Assembly: GCA_030765605.1 (NCBI GenBank)
Contig: JAVCCG010000003.1
Coordinates: 1-19,923 of the forward strand
DNA from: Candidatus Alcyoniella australis
GTDB lineage: Bacteria > Lernaellota > Lernaellaia > JAVCCG01 > Alcyoniellaceae
DNA: 19,923 nucleotides
Direction: 5' to 3'
The translations under genes were made by a program, and so were the position numbers. Shown here piece after piece: positions 7,156-14,773 of this stretch. Under the pieces are notes generated by a model. That model ran no database searches and was not told the origin of the DNA. It saw only the letters and a program-made list of their open reading frames with translations. Within the stretch, counting starts at the first letter, position 1. Each line of letters opens with the position of its first letter.

Positions 7156-7166
<11 letters not shown>
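6435..7166 (-). CDS. tonB: TonB family energy transducer
   Basis: The periplasm-spanning protein that passes proton-motive force from ExbB/ExbD to outer-membrane receptors. From ATG 7166 (AGGGG just upstream) it has 243 residues, about the normal size. Order of parts: a short cytoplasmic tail rich in Pro/Arg; a signal-anchor helix at about 14-34 with the SxxxH motif (Ser21, His25) required for ExbB/D coupling in studied TonBs; a Pro/Glu/Thr spacer (52-98) with PEPTPEP-type repeats; and a C-terminal TonB_C fold (163-241) including PTYPTLARRAGKEGRVILR and VRKWRYEKP. The start overlaps the end of exbD by 11 bases, and the stop overlaps the next gene as TAATG. An upstream in-frame start at 7202 would lie deep inside exbD and lacks a better site. 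Confidence 0.93.
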
Positions 7167-7602
<436 letters not shown>

Positions 7603-7603
7603 C

Positions 7604-8485
7604 TTACTTCCCGTGCGCGCGCTTGGCGTAGGCCAGCACGATCTTGGCGTTGGCCTCGGCCTCGTCCAGCAGCAGCCGCGCGCGTCCCTTGAGCCAGTTG
7701 TAGACGATCACGGCTGGGATCGCCACGAACAGGCCCACGGCCGTGGCGATCAAGGCCTCGGAGATGCCCGCCATCACGGTCTGCGGCCCCTGGCTGGTGG
7801 CTATCGACAAATCGTGAAACGCCTTGATAATGCCCATCACCGTGCCCAGCAGTCCGACGAACGGCGCGTTGTTGCCGATCGTTCCCAAGATAATTAGACG
7901 CCGCTCGAGCCTGCTGCGTTCCAAAATCAGTCGGCCCTCGATTACCTCTTCGATGGTGCCGGGGCCCTCGTCGAAGTTTTGCAGGCCCTCGCGGATCAAT
8001 GCGGCGTTTACCCCGCGCACGTCGGTGACCGCGGCCAGAGCCGACTTGACGTCGCCGGCCTGGAGCAGCCCGACCAGCTTGGCGCGGAAGCCGGGACCCA
8101 GCGGGTTCTCGCGGCGGTACTGCACGTACTTCTCGATGGTCACGAACACGCTGAGAAACGACATCAGGAACAGCACGTAGAGCAGCGCGCGCGCGCCGGC
8201 CATGCTGACGCTGATCAGCCGCCGCTCAATGCCGTTGCGGCCGGTCATGCCCAGCTCGCCCGGGGTCGGTTCGGCCACGGCCGGGCTCGGTTCGGCTGTG
8301 GGAATCGGTTCGGCCTGGGTTTGGTCTCCTGCCCCCTCGGCCACGGTCTGCGCCTCGGTCTGGGTCTCGTCGATCGCCTCGGCCGCGACATCCGCGGGCG
8401 ACGGCGTAATCTCGACCTGGGCCGTGGCCAGGCCCGCGGCCATGATTACGGCCAGGATGATTATAATCATGCGCGTCTTGGTCAT
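7604..8485 (-). CDS. exbB: ExbB/MotA/TolQ proton channel protein with N-terminal extension
   Basis: Inner-membrane channel subunit working with ExbD and TonB. ATG 8485 (GAGGA 5 bases upstream) gives 293 residues, about 50 more than plain ExbB. Residues 1-23 form a signal-peptide-like helix (MIIIILAVIMAAGLATAQ), followed by a low-complexity Thr/Glu/Ala/Pro stretch (24-78). The canonical three-helix protein then starts: helix about 98-117, a cytoplasmic domain (VKSALAAV...IREGLQNF), and the hallmark pair NAPFVGLLGTVMGII (206-220) and GISEALIATAVGLFVAIPA (240-258). Extended ExbBs with signal peptides are known in other proteobacteria. The extension probably lies in the periplasm and could contact TonB or the wall. 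It is the first gene of the exbB-exbD-tonB block, 162 bases after the receptor gene. Confidence 0.92.
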   Translation of the reverse strand: MTKTRMIIIILAVIMAAGLATAQVEITPSPADVAAEAIDETQTEAQTVAEGAGDQTQAEPIPTAEPSPAVAEPTPGELGMTGRNGIERRLISVSMAGARALLYVLFLMSFLSVFVTIEKYVQYRRENPLGPGFRAKLVGLLQAGDVKSALAAVTDVRGVNAALIREGLQNFDEGPGTIEEVIEGRLILERSRLERRLIILGTIGNNAPFVGLLGTVMGIIKAFHDLSIATSQGPQTVMAGISEALIATAVGLFVAIPAVIVYNWLKGRARLLLDEAEANAKIVLAYAKRAHGK

Positions 8486-8647
8486 CTGATCCTCGTTGCG
8501 ATGATGCTCTACAAGCTGGGTGCGTCGCAGCCCAATCGGATATCCCACAATTGCAGCTTCGTGCTACCGGGACGGGCGTGGCGAGTGCAGAAATCTATCA
8601 TAAAATCCATCGTCGTTCCATGCTGCGATACATAGTGTCACGCAACG

Positions 8648-11008
8648 TTAAAACGAGCATTTGACCCCGAGAAACGGCAGGAACGGCAGGTCGAACAAGG
8701 TCATGCGCGTGGGCTTTTCCAGCTCGCTTTGCTCGGTATAAAAGTAGTCGTAAACATTGTGCGCGTTGTACACGTTGTAGATCTCGATGAACGTGCCGAT
8801 GGTCACGCGTTTGCGGATCTTCCAATCTTTTTGCACCCGCACGTTGAGCTGGCTCTTCCACGGAAAGCGCGCGGAGTTGATCTCGCCGCTGACCGGAACC
8901 CAGGCGCGAAACGGTGTGCCCTCGCCCACCATTTGCCAGTCGTCGATCGGCGTGTAGGGCTTGCCCGAGGCCGCGCTGAAGTCGAGGCTGAAGGTCCAGC
9001 CGCGATCGGGCCAAGGCGTGTAGTTGCCCACGGCGTTGATCGTGTGGCGCTGGTCCTGCAGCGGATGATACCAGCCGATGTCGTCGTCCAGGCCGGAGAT
9101 GCGATCGACCCAGCCCAGGGTGTAGGCCAGCCAGCCGTCCCAGCGTCCGCTGAGCTTCTTTTGCACGAACAGCTCGATGCCGTAAGCGCGTCCGCGTCCG
9201 GAGTTGTAGTAATGCAGATCTTTGGTCGGATCGGCGAACTGCACCTCAACGCCGCCCAGGTCGATGGTGGTCCAGTCGATGTCCTGGAACACCAGGTCGT
9301 ACAGATCTTTGTAGTACAGCTCGACGCGGGCCATCGAGTTCTCGGTAAGCGCCTGCTCGTAGCCCAGCACGTAGTGCACGCTCTTTTCCGAGAGCAGGTC
9401 GGGATTACCGTAGACCTCGTCCACGGCCAGCACGTTCATCGGCATTGAATGGTACAGGCCCCACGATGCCTTGAGCACCGAGCCCTCGGCGATGTTCAAC
9501 GCCGTGGACGCGCGTGGGCTGTAGTGCCAGGCGGGATTGGCGTCGTTGTCGAAGTAGTCGGCACGCATACCTACGTCAAGGCGCAGCCGGTCGGGCACGA
9601 TCGTCCATTCGTTGGTCAGGTAGGGGCCGACCAGGAAGTACGGCTTGGATTGCTCAAAGGGAATGCGGAAGAAGTCGGCCTCGTCGCCGGTGTTGGCGCC
9701 GGAGACCCACTCCTCGATCTTGAGCAGGCTGTCGACCTGGAACTCGAGCCAGGCGCCGTCAACGCCGAGCTTGAGCGTCTCCTGCGGATGCAGTTCCAAG
9801 GTCAGATCCTCACGAAACGTGGAGACGTTGATCTGGGCCTGGACCCAGATCGGGTCGGTGCCGCTGATCGAGGCGTCGGTGTTCTGTATCTGGTAGGCCA
9901 GGCCGCTGTCGAGCAAAACCTTGGGGCTCACCGCCCAGCCCCAGTCCAGGCCGAAGATCTGCTGGATGTTCTGGTACAGCGCGTCGCCCTCGTCCACGGA
10001 GCTGGCGTTCTCCTCGTCCATGTCGTCGAGCTTGGCCTCGGCGCCGTCTTCGGAGCGCAGGGCCCAGGCGCGGATTACGTGATCGGCCCCGGGCTGGAAG
10101 GTCATCTTGGCGTAGTAGTCCGAGAAGTACGGCACCGGGATGTTGCTGGCGCCCAGCGCGTTGATCAGCCAGTCGTAGTAGGAGCGCCGTGCCGAGACCA
10201 GCCAGGTAACCTTGTCGGTGAACAGCGGACCGCCTACGTGGCCGTAGGCCGAGAGCATGCTGGCGGTGACCGAGCCCTCGACCTGCTCGGAGTTGCCGTC
10301 GATGTAAGTCACGTCGAGGATCGAGCCGGTGGCCAGCGGGTACTGCGCGGGGAAGCCGCCGGAGTAGAACGTGAACTGATCGACCAGGTCGGTGTTGATC
10401 ACCGAGAGGCCCGCGCCGAAGTGGTAGGGGTTGATCAGGAACACCCGGTCCAGGACGATGATGTTCTCCCAGTTGTCCGCGCCGCGCACGTACATGTCGG
10501 CGGTGAACTGCGAGTTGCGCACCACGCCTGGCAGCGCCTGCACAGCCTTGGCCACGTCCTCGAACATCCCGGCCTGCTTCTCCACCGCCTCGCGGGTGAA
10601 GGTCGTGGCGCTGGTCTGGGGGGTCTCGTCGATCACCTCGCGCTTTTCGGTGACCACCACTTCCTCGACCAAGGTTTCGGTGGCCAGCAGCAGCACGAAG
10701 TCGATCCGCGCATCGCCGCCGTCGCTGAGGTTGACCTTGCGCTGGGCCGTGCTGTAACCCGCAGCCCCGGCCTCGAGTGTATAGGAGCCGGCGGGCACGC
10801 CCTCGAAAGCGAAGGCGCCGGTGGGACCGGCACGCGCCACCCGACCGAGCTCGACCAGCCGAATCCGGGCGCCGGCCAGCGGCGTATCGGTTATCTCGCC
10901 GATCACTTTGCCCACGATCCGGCCCGCGGCCAGGGCCGAGGCCGGACACAGCAGCAGCAGCAGGCCCAAGACCATCGCTAGTTTGCAAAACCGGCTCGGT
11001 TGTCTCAT
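8648..11008 (-). CDS. TonB-dependent outer-membrane receptor with carboxypeptidase-like N-domain
   Basis: A 786-residue outer-membrane gated channel. Parts in order: signal peptide (1-28, LGLLLLLCPASALAAG); a carboxypeptidase regulatory-like beta domain (about 30-106: GEITDTPLAGARIRLV...FEGVPAGSYTLEAGAAGY); a TonB box EEVVVT (115-120); a plug domain (about 125-235, with ALPGVVRNSQ, MYVRGADNWENIIVLD and GGFPAQYP); then a beta barrel ending in ...GVKCSF with the terminal Phe expected for outer-membrane assembly. AAGGTGAT lies just before the ATG. The layout suits the broad family that includes SusC-like and peptide or siderophore receptors, but no SusD partner, siderophore gene or sugar enzyme adjoins it, so the ligand is unknown. 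It is divergent from the GNAT gene, with a promoter candidate at 11053-11081. Confidence 0.93.
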   Translation of the reverse strand: MRQPSRFCKLAMVLGLLLLLCPASALAAGRIVGKVIGEITDTPLAGARIRLVELGRVARAGPTGAFAFEGVPAGSYTLEAGAAGYSTAQRKVNLSDGGDARIDFVLLLATETLVEEVVVTEKREVIDETPQTSATTFTREAVEKQAGMFEDVAKAVQALPGVVRNSQFTADMYVRGADNWENIIVLDRVFLINPYHFGAGLSVINTDLVDQFTFYSGGFPAQYPLATGSILDVTYIDGNSEQVEGSVTASMLSAYGHVGGPLFTDKVTWLVSARRSYYDWLINALGASNIPVPYFSDYYAKMTFQPGADHVIRAWALRSEDGAEAKLDDMDEENASSVDEGDALYQNIQQIFGLDWGWAVSPKVLLDSGLAYQIQNTDASISGTDPIWVQAQINVSTFREDLTLELHPQETLKLGVDGAWLEFQVDSLLKIEEWVSGANTGDEADFFRIPFEQSKPYFLVGPYLTNEWTIVPDRLRLDVGMRADYFDNDANPAWHYSPRASTALNIAEGSVLKASWGLYHSMPMNVLAVDEVYGNPDLLSEKSVHYVLGYEQALTENSMARVELYYKDLYDLVFQDIDWTTIDLGGVEVQFADPTKDLHYYNSGRGRAYGIELFVQKKLSGRWDGWLAYTLGWVDRISGLDDDIGWYHPLQDQRHTINAVGNYTPWPDRGWTFSLDFSAASGKPYTPIDDWQMVGEGTPFRAWVPVSGEINSARFPWKSQLNVRVQKDWKIRKRVTIGTFIEIYNVYNAHNVYDYFYTEQSELEKPTRMTLFDLPFLPFLGVKCSF

Positions 11009-11052
11009 AAATCACCTTTAGCCCGGGTTCGTTACCCTGGAACGGAACGCTG

Positions 11053-11081
11053 ATTATAGCTGCTGAACAGCAAGAAGGTAA
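11053..11081 (-). promoter_or_regulatory. Candidate sigma70 promoter of the receptor/TonB cluster
   Basis: Minus strand: consensus -10 TATAAT (11053-11058), 17-base spacer, partial -35 TTACCT (11076-11081). It lies in the 100-base divergent gap and would give a leader of about 40 bases. No Fur-box-like 19-bp palindrome was seen here, so iron control is not supported. Confidence 0.45.
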
Positions 11082-11108
11082 TAGCGAGAGTAGGCACAGG
11101 AGGCAACC

Positions 11109-11708
11109 ATGCCCAGCATGCTGATCAGAAGCGCTGATATCTACCTCCGGCCGCTGAGGGTCACGGATCTGGACCAGGCGATGGAGGCGATCGGCGAGAG
11201 CGAGGAAGACCTGCGGCCGGTGATGTACTGGGTCGAGGGGCTGACCCCGGAGCGGGAGTTGGCCCACATCCACGAATTCCAAATCAAACGCCGCCTGGGC
11301 ATGGAGTACGCCTTTGGCGTGTTCCGCACCGCGGATCGCAAGCTGCTGGGTACGGTGGGCGTACACAACGTCAGCCGTATGCACCGCCGCGGCGAACTCG
11401 GATATTGGGTGCGCAGCAGCTTTCATGGTCAGGGAATCGCCCGCGCGGCATCGGCGTTGATGTTGCTGTTCGCCGTAGACGAGCTGGGCCTGCTCTCGGT
11501 TTTCGTCCGCACCGCAACCTTCAACCGCATATCGCTGCGGCTGATCAAAGGGCTGGGATTCAGACGTGTGGGAATAATGCGGCGCGACCTGATCGTCCAG
11601 GGCGAGCCGCAGGATACGATCTACTTCGACATGCTCGCCGAGCAGATCGAGCAGCAGCGCGACCAGTTGCTCAAAATGGCGCAGATCAAGCTGCCCGCAT
11701 ATCTCTAG
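11109..11708 (+). CDS. GNAT family N-acetyltransferase (RimJ/RimL type)
   Basis: A cytoplasmic acetyl-CoA-dependent acetyltransferase of 199 residues. ATG 11109 has AGGAGG at 11098-11103. The N-terminus IYLRPLRVTDLDQAMEAI is typical of the RimJ/RimL/SpeG-like group, and GELGYWVRSSFHGQGIARAA (95-114) contains the acetyl-CoA pyrophosphate loop HGQGIA. ATFNRISLRLIKGLGFRRVG gives the C-terminal motif B strand-helix. The substrate (protein N-terminus, polyamine, antibiotic or other) is not predictable. It has a basic, Gln-rich tail (EQQRDQLLKMAQIK). It is transcribed away from the receptor gene and followed by a 150-base gap without an obvious terminator. Confidence 0.9.
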   Translation: MPSMLIRSADIYLRPLRVTDLDQAMEAIGESEEDLRPVMYWVEGLTPERELAHIHEFQIKRRLGMEYAFGVFRTADRKLLGTVGVHNVSRMHRRGELGYWVRSSFHGQGIARAASALMLLFAVDELGLLSVFVRTATFNRISLRLIKGLGFRRVGIMRRDLIVQGEPQDTIYFDMLAEQIEQQRDQLLKMAQIKLPAYL

Positions 11709-11833
11709 CCCGGATCGCGCAAATTCTCCTGTAATGAACCGAAAACCCCATCGGCGCAGCCGCGAACCTCGCGGCAACCGGCCGACCAAGCCTCATCAAT
11801 CGCCGACGCCAAAATAGCCAACCACGCGTCCCG

Positions 11834-11842
11834 TGTTAGAAT
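11834..11842 (+). promoter_or_regulatory. Candidate extended -10 promoter for the lipoprotein gene
   Basis: TGTTAGAAT matches the extended -10 form TGnTATAAT with one change. No good -35 is present. The start site would fall almost on the GAGGAGG ribosome binding site (11851-11857), leaving a very short leader, so this is tentative. Confidence 0.25.
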
Positions 11843-11861
11843 TACGGACTGAGGAGGAGCG

Positions 11862-12653
11862 ATGAAAATCAAGACCACCATGCTGATCTGGCTGATTGTT
11901 GTGATCGCCGCCGCGCTGGTGATCAGCTGCGGTATCGACGGCGAAAACGCCACGGTCAACGGCGGAGGCGGCGGCGATTTCGACGACGACGTGGACGACG
12001 ATGATGACGACGACGACGACGATGACGATGATGACGACGACGAGCCCAAACAGGTGCTGGTGGTCTATTTCAACCAACAGAGCACGGCCATGGACTGGGG
12101 CGGCGCCGCGGTATCAGCGGGCAACTTCGAGTACCAATTGATGCTCCAAAGCGAAGTCGTTGACGCAGACCTCTCGGACTACTCGCTGATAATCGTCACC
12201 TACGATACCTATTGGCCGCGGCAGGACGCGGTGAACAACATTGGGGACAGCGAGCTGCCGACAATCTGTGTACACGAGGGCGGCGGCCTGCTGTTGGGCT
12301 ATATGGGCAAGTACCTCAACTATACCCATGCCACGTTCTGGGACTACGAGGACTCGGTGACCGGCATCAATTGCAGCCTGGATTATTGGAACGTGCCCAA
12401 CGAGTTTAACGACTGCGGCGACACGGACTACGTGTTCTACGACTCGGACAACTCGCAGATGAACTACAGCTACAGCAGCCTGCCCACGGACGTCAAAGCG
12501 CTGGCGCTCAACGACCGGGACAACGAGCGCGTGGCCGTGGCGCTGGAGGAAAACCGCTACCTGCTGTGGGGATTCCAGGACAGCCCGGCCGAGATGACCC
12601 AGGAGGGCCGCGACTTTCTGCAAAACGTGATCGTCAACCTCGCCGGAGACTAA
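11862..12653 (+). CDS. Poly-Asp-linker lipoprotein with amidotransferase-like domain
   Basis: A 263-residue exported lipoprotein. ATG 11862 is preceded by GAGGAGG. The signal peptide ends in lipobox VISC with Cys23 as the lipidated residue. A Gly-rich stretch (34-38) leads into an acidic linker with 16 Asp in a row (45-60). The folded part starts KQVLVVYFNQ and alternates strands and helices (DADLSDYSLIIVTYDTYW; PTICVHEGGGLLLGYMGKYL; YLLWGFQDSPAEMTQEGRDF), like ThuA / class I glutamine-amidotransferase-like domains. No catalytic Cys sits in the GGG loop, so it may bind rather than catalyse. Asp linkers after the lipid anchor are common in some deltaproteobacterial relatives and probably space the domain from the membrane or bind calcium (inference). 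The stop overlaps the next start (TAATG), suggesting joint translation. Confidence 0.85.
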   Translation: MKIKTTMLIWLIVVIAAALVISCGIDGENATVNGGGGGDFDDDVDDDDDDDDDDDDDDDDEPKQVLVVYFNQQSTAMDWGGAAVSAGNFEYQLMLQSEVVDADLSDYSLIIVTYDTYWPRQDAVNNIGDSELPTICVHEGGGLLLGYMGKYLNYTHATFWDYEDSVTGINCSLDYWNVPNEFNDCGDTDYVFYDSDNSQMNYSYSSLPTDVKALALNDRDNERVAVALEENRYLLWGFQDSPAEMTQEGRDFLQNVIVNLAGD

Positions 12654-13585
12654 TGCGCGCCAAGCGCATTTTCGGGCCCCTGCTCAAGCAGGGGCTTCCC
12701 GCGCTGATCACGGCGCTGATTCTCTATGCGCTGTATCGCTCGATCGACGATCCGCAACAGTTACTGCACACCATCGGCGCGGCTGATCCGCGCTTCGTGC
12801 TGGCGGGCGTGGGCCTGGTGCTGCTCAACAACCTGCTGGCCTCGGCCTGGCAGCATCAGACCCTGGCGCACGCGCTCAAAATCCCGCTGACGCTCGGCGA
12901 ATCCTCGCTGATTAAATTGGTCTCCTACCCGTTGCGCGTGGTGCTGCTCAAGGCGGGCGATCTCAACCGCGCGGTCTTTTACCAGCGGATTTACGGCGCC
13001 GAACTGAGCCTGGGCGTGGCGGCCACAGTGCTTGTCCCGCTGCTCAACCTCTACCTGCTGATGATCGCCTGCCTGATCGGCATCGCGCTCTCGGGCCTCG
13101 ATCCATACAACCTGCGGCTGTTGCTGCTGGTGCTGATCGTGATCTCGCCGCCTTTGGCGATCTTCGGACTGCGGCGCGTCCACGGATTGGCCCACGGCGA
13201 GGGCCGGATCGCAGCGCTGTGCGCCAACCTCTCGCGCTTCTCCGGGCTGCCGCTGAGGCTCTGGGCGCTGCTGGTGGTCCAGACCGTGCTGTGCCTGATG
13301 CTACAAGTCGGAGTGCTGAACATGTTCCTGTGCGCGGTGGGAGTACACGTGCCGCTGGCCACGCTGCTGTGGGTGCTGCCGATGATCCAGGTAATATCGA
13401 ACCTGCCGATCACCCTGTTGGGCATTGGCGCACGCGAGTGGGTAATGATCACGCTGCTGACGGCCTTCGGCCCGCGCGAGTCGCTGCTGGCCGCGGGGCT
13501 GCTCTCCTCGACCCTCGACCGCGTGCTGCTGGCGCTGCTCGGGCTGCCCGCCCTGGCCCCGTTCGTCAGACGGCTGCGCAGGTAA
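12653..13585 (+). CDS. Flippase-like / lysylphosphatidylglycerol synthase TM-region protein
   Basis: A 310-residue inner-membrane protein with about eight hydrophobic helices. ATG 12653 is chosen because it overlaps the lipoprotein stop as TAATG and directly precedes the first helix (LPALITALILYALYRS); an earlier in-frame start at 12566 lies inside the lipoprotein gene. The pattern fits the LPG_synthase_TM (UPF0104, AglD-like) family. The first half has FVLAGVGLVLLNNLLASAWQ and YPLRVVLLKAGDLNRAVFYQ, and the hallmark near the C-terminus is ISNLPITLLGIGAREWVMIT (248-267), equivalent to the family's P..GG.G.RE signature. Members lie beside glycolipid, polyprenyl-sugar or phospholipid genes and are proposed lipid flippases. 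No soluble MprF-like synthase domain is present. The partner lipoprotein is a plausible co-worker, but that is inference. Confidence 0.82.
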   Translation: MRAKRIFGPLLKQGLPALITALILYALYRSIDDPQQLLHTIGAADPRFVLAGVGLVLLNNLLASAWQHQTLAHALKIPLTLGESSLIKLVSYPLRVVLLKAGDLNRAVFYQRIYGAELSLGVAATVLVPLLNLYLLMIACLIGIALSGLDPYNLRLLLLVLIVISPPLAIFGLRRVHGLAHGEGRIAALCANLSRFSGLPLRLWALLVVQTVLCLMLQVGVLNMFLCAVGVHVPLATLLWVLPMIQVISNLPITLLGIGAREWVMITLLTAFGPRESLLAAGLLSSTLDRVLLALLGLPALAPFVRRLRR

Positions 13586-13588
13586 TCC

Positions 13589-13605
13589 GATCAGGTATCC
13601 TGATC
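13589..13605. promoter_or_regulatory. 17-bp perfect inverted repeat between two genes
   Basis: GATCAGGTATCCTGATC: a 7-bp perfect stem around TAT, 3 bases after the flippase-like stop and just upstream of the promoter candidate at 13607-13636. There is no T-tract, so an operator or mRNA end hairpin is more likely than an intrinsic terminator. Confidence 0.4.
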
Positions 13606-13606
13606 C

Positions 13607-13636
13607 TGGACAACGCCGGACACTCCTGGCTATCAT
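13607..13636 (+). promoter_or_regulatory. Candidate sigma70 promoter of the oxidoreductase operon
   Basis: TGGACA (13607-13612), 18-base spacer, TATCAT (13631-13636). It would start transcription near 13643, about 25 bases before the ATG at 13667. Five of six -35 and four of six -10 positions match consensus. The palindrome at 13589-13605 ends two bases upstream, a usual place for a regulator. Confidence 0.4.
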
Positions 13637-13666
13637 CATTTCCGCCATTAATTTTAGGAGAGGGTA

Positions 13667-14761
13667 ATGGGCAAATTCCGCGTAGCTCAGGTGGGTTCGG
13701 GATTCATCTCCGGGGTACACAACCGCGCGCTGGCCGCGATTCCAGACGTGGAGGTGGTCGCCCACTGCGACATCGACGCCAAGCTGGGCAAGCGCTTTTG
13801 CAAACAGCACAAGATCCCGGATTTCTACACCGACTTCGGCGAGATGATAAAGCGCCCGGACATCGAGATGGTGACCCTGGGCGTGCCCAATTACCTGCAC
13901 GCGCAGTACACCCTGGCCGCGGCCAAGGCCGGCAAGCACGTGGTCTGCGAAAAGCCCCTGGCGCTGACCCTGGCCGATGCGGACAAGATGATCGCGGCCT
14001 GTAAAAAGGCGGGCGTAGTTTTGGGCTACGCCGAGGAGCTGTGCTACGCGCCCAAGTTCGTGCATGCCAAGGATCTGGTGGACAAGGGCGCAATCGGCGA
14101 ACCGTTCTTCGTCAAGCAGGCGGAGAAGCACGGCGGGCCGTACAGCCCCTGGTTCTGGCAGGAGGACTTGGCCGGCGGCGGGATTCTGATGGACATGGGT
14201 TGCCACTCGATCGAGTTCTGCCGCTGGATGCTGGGCAAGCCCAAAGTCAAAAGCGTCTACGCCCAGATTGACCTCTACGTACACAAAAAGGTCACCAAGC
14301 AGGACGACCACGTGCTGATGATCATCGAGTTCCAGACCGGGCAGACCGCGCTGGTCGAGAGCTCCTGGACATTGCAGGGCGGGATGATCAGCGTGGCCGA
14401 GGTCCACGGCCCCCAAGGCGTGGTCCACGCCAACCTCTTGCAGGACGGCATGGGGCTCAAGGTCTACTCGGAAAAAGGCTACGCGCCGGAGCGCAAGGAA
14501 ACGCGCGGCTGGCACTGCCCGGACTGGGAGTGGGCGTTCAACAACGGCTACCCGGGAGAGATGCGCGACTTCGTCGACTGCGCGCGCAACGGCGGCACGC
14601 CCGTGGAGACCGGCGAGGACGGCCGCGTGGTGCTCGAGATCATGATCGCCGGATACCTCTCGGCGGCACAGGGCCGCAAGATCGAGTTCCCGTTCAAACC
14701 GCCCCGCGGCTTTAAAACGCCGGTGCAGATCTGGATCGACGCCAACAAGAAAAAGAAATAG
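13667..14761 (+). CDS. Gfo/Idh/MocA family oxidoreductase
   Basis: An NAD(P)-dependent cytoplasmic dehydrogenase of 364 residues acting on sugars, sugar acids, inositols or similar polyols. ATG 13667 follows AGGAGAGGG. The N-terminal Rossmann fold shows VAQVGSGFISGVHNRAL (GxGxxG at 10-15). The family EKP motif is at 95-97 (CEKPLALTLADADKM), with the lysine expected at the active site. GGGILMDMGCHSIEFCRWML carries the conserved G-x-H pattern of the substrate domain. The length is normal and all family hallmarks are intact. The stop lies 12 bases before the next start, so this is probably the first gene of a three-gene operon with a kinase-like protein, pointing to modification or breakdown of a sugar or amino sugar. 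The exact substrate is not predictable. Confidence 0.92.
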   Translation: MGKFRVAQVGSGFISGVHNRALAAIPDVEVVAHCDIDAKLGKRFCKQHKIPDFYTDFGEMIKRPDIEMVTLGVPNYLHAQYTLAAAKAGKHVVCEKPLALTLADADKMIAACKKAGVVLGYAEELCYAPKFVHAKDLVDKGAIGEPFFVKQAEKHGGPYSPWFWQEDLAGGGILMDMGCHSIEFCRWMLGKPKVKSVYAQIDLYVHKKVTKQDDHVLMIIEFQTGQTALVESSWTLQGGMISVAEVHGPQGVVHANLLQDGMGLKVYSEKGYAPERKETRGWHCPDWEWAFNNGYPGEMRDFVDCARNGGTPVETGEDGRVVLEIMIAGYLSAAQGRKIEFPFKPPRGFKTPVQIWIDANKKKK

Positions 14762-14773
14762 GGCTGGCAACAG

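Noticed and set aside
8486-8647. Gap between receptor and exbB searched for a terminator, promoter or riboswitch
   Set aside because: A TATGAT-like -10 is present but no matching -35 or stable hairpin; not enough to call.
9449-10981. Plus-strand frame of 510 codons opposite the receptor gene
   Set aside because: Val/Gly/His/Gln-rich antisense translation without any domain; it mirrors the receptor codons.
11760-11774. CCGCGA-ACC-TCGCGG hairpin after the GNAT gene as a terminator
   Set aside because: Only six bases of stem and no T-tract; likely chance in GC-rich DNA.
9810-11789. Long minus-strand frame (659 codons) overlapping the receptor 5' part and the GNAT gene
   Set aside because: Low-complexity Arg/Gly/Leu-rich translation typical of a shadow frame in GC-rich DNA; the receptor frame has a signal peptide, TonB box and plug motifs.
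11985-12045. GAC/GAT-rich run as a microsatellite or repeat array
   Set aside because: The codons are a mixture of GAC and GAT, so it is selected Asp coding rather than a DNA-level repeat; recorded with the lipoprotein gene.
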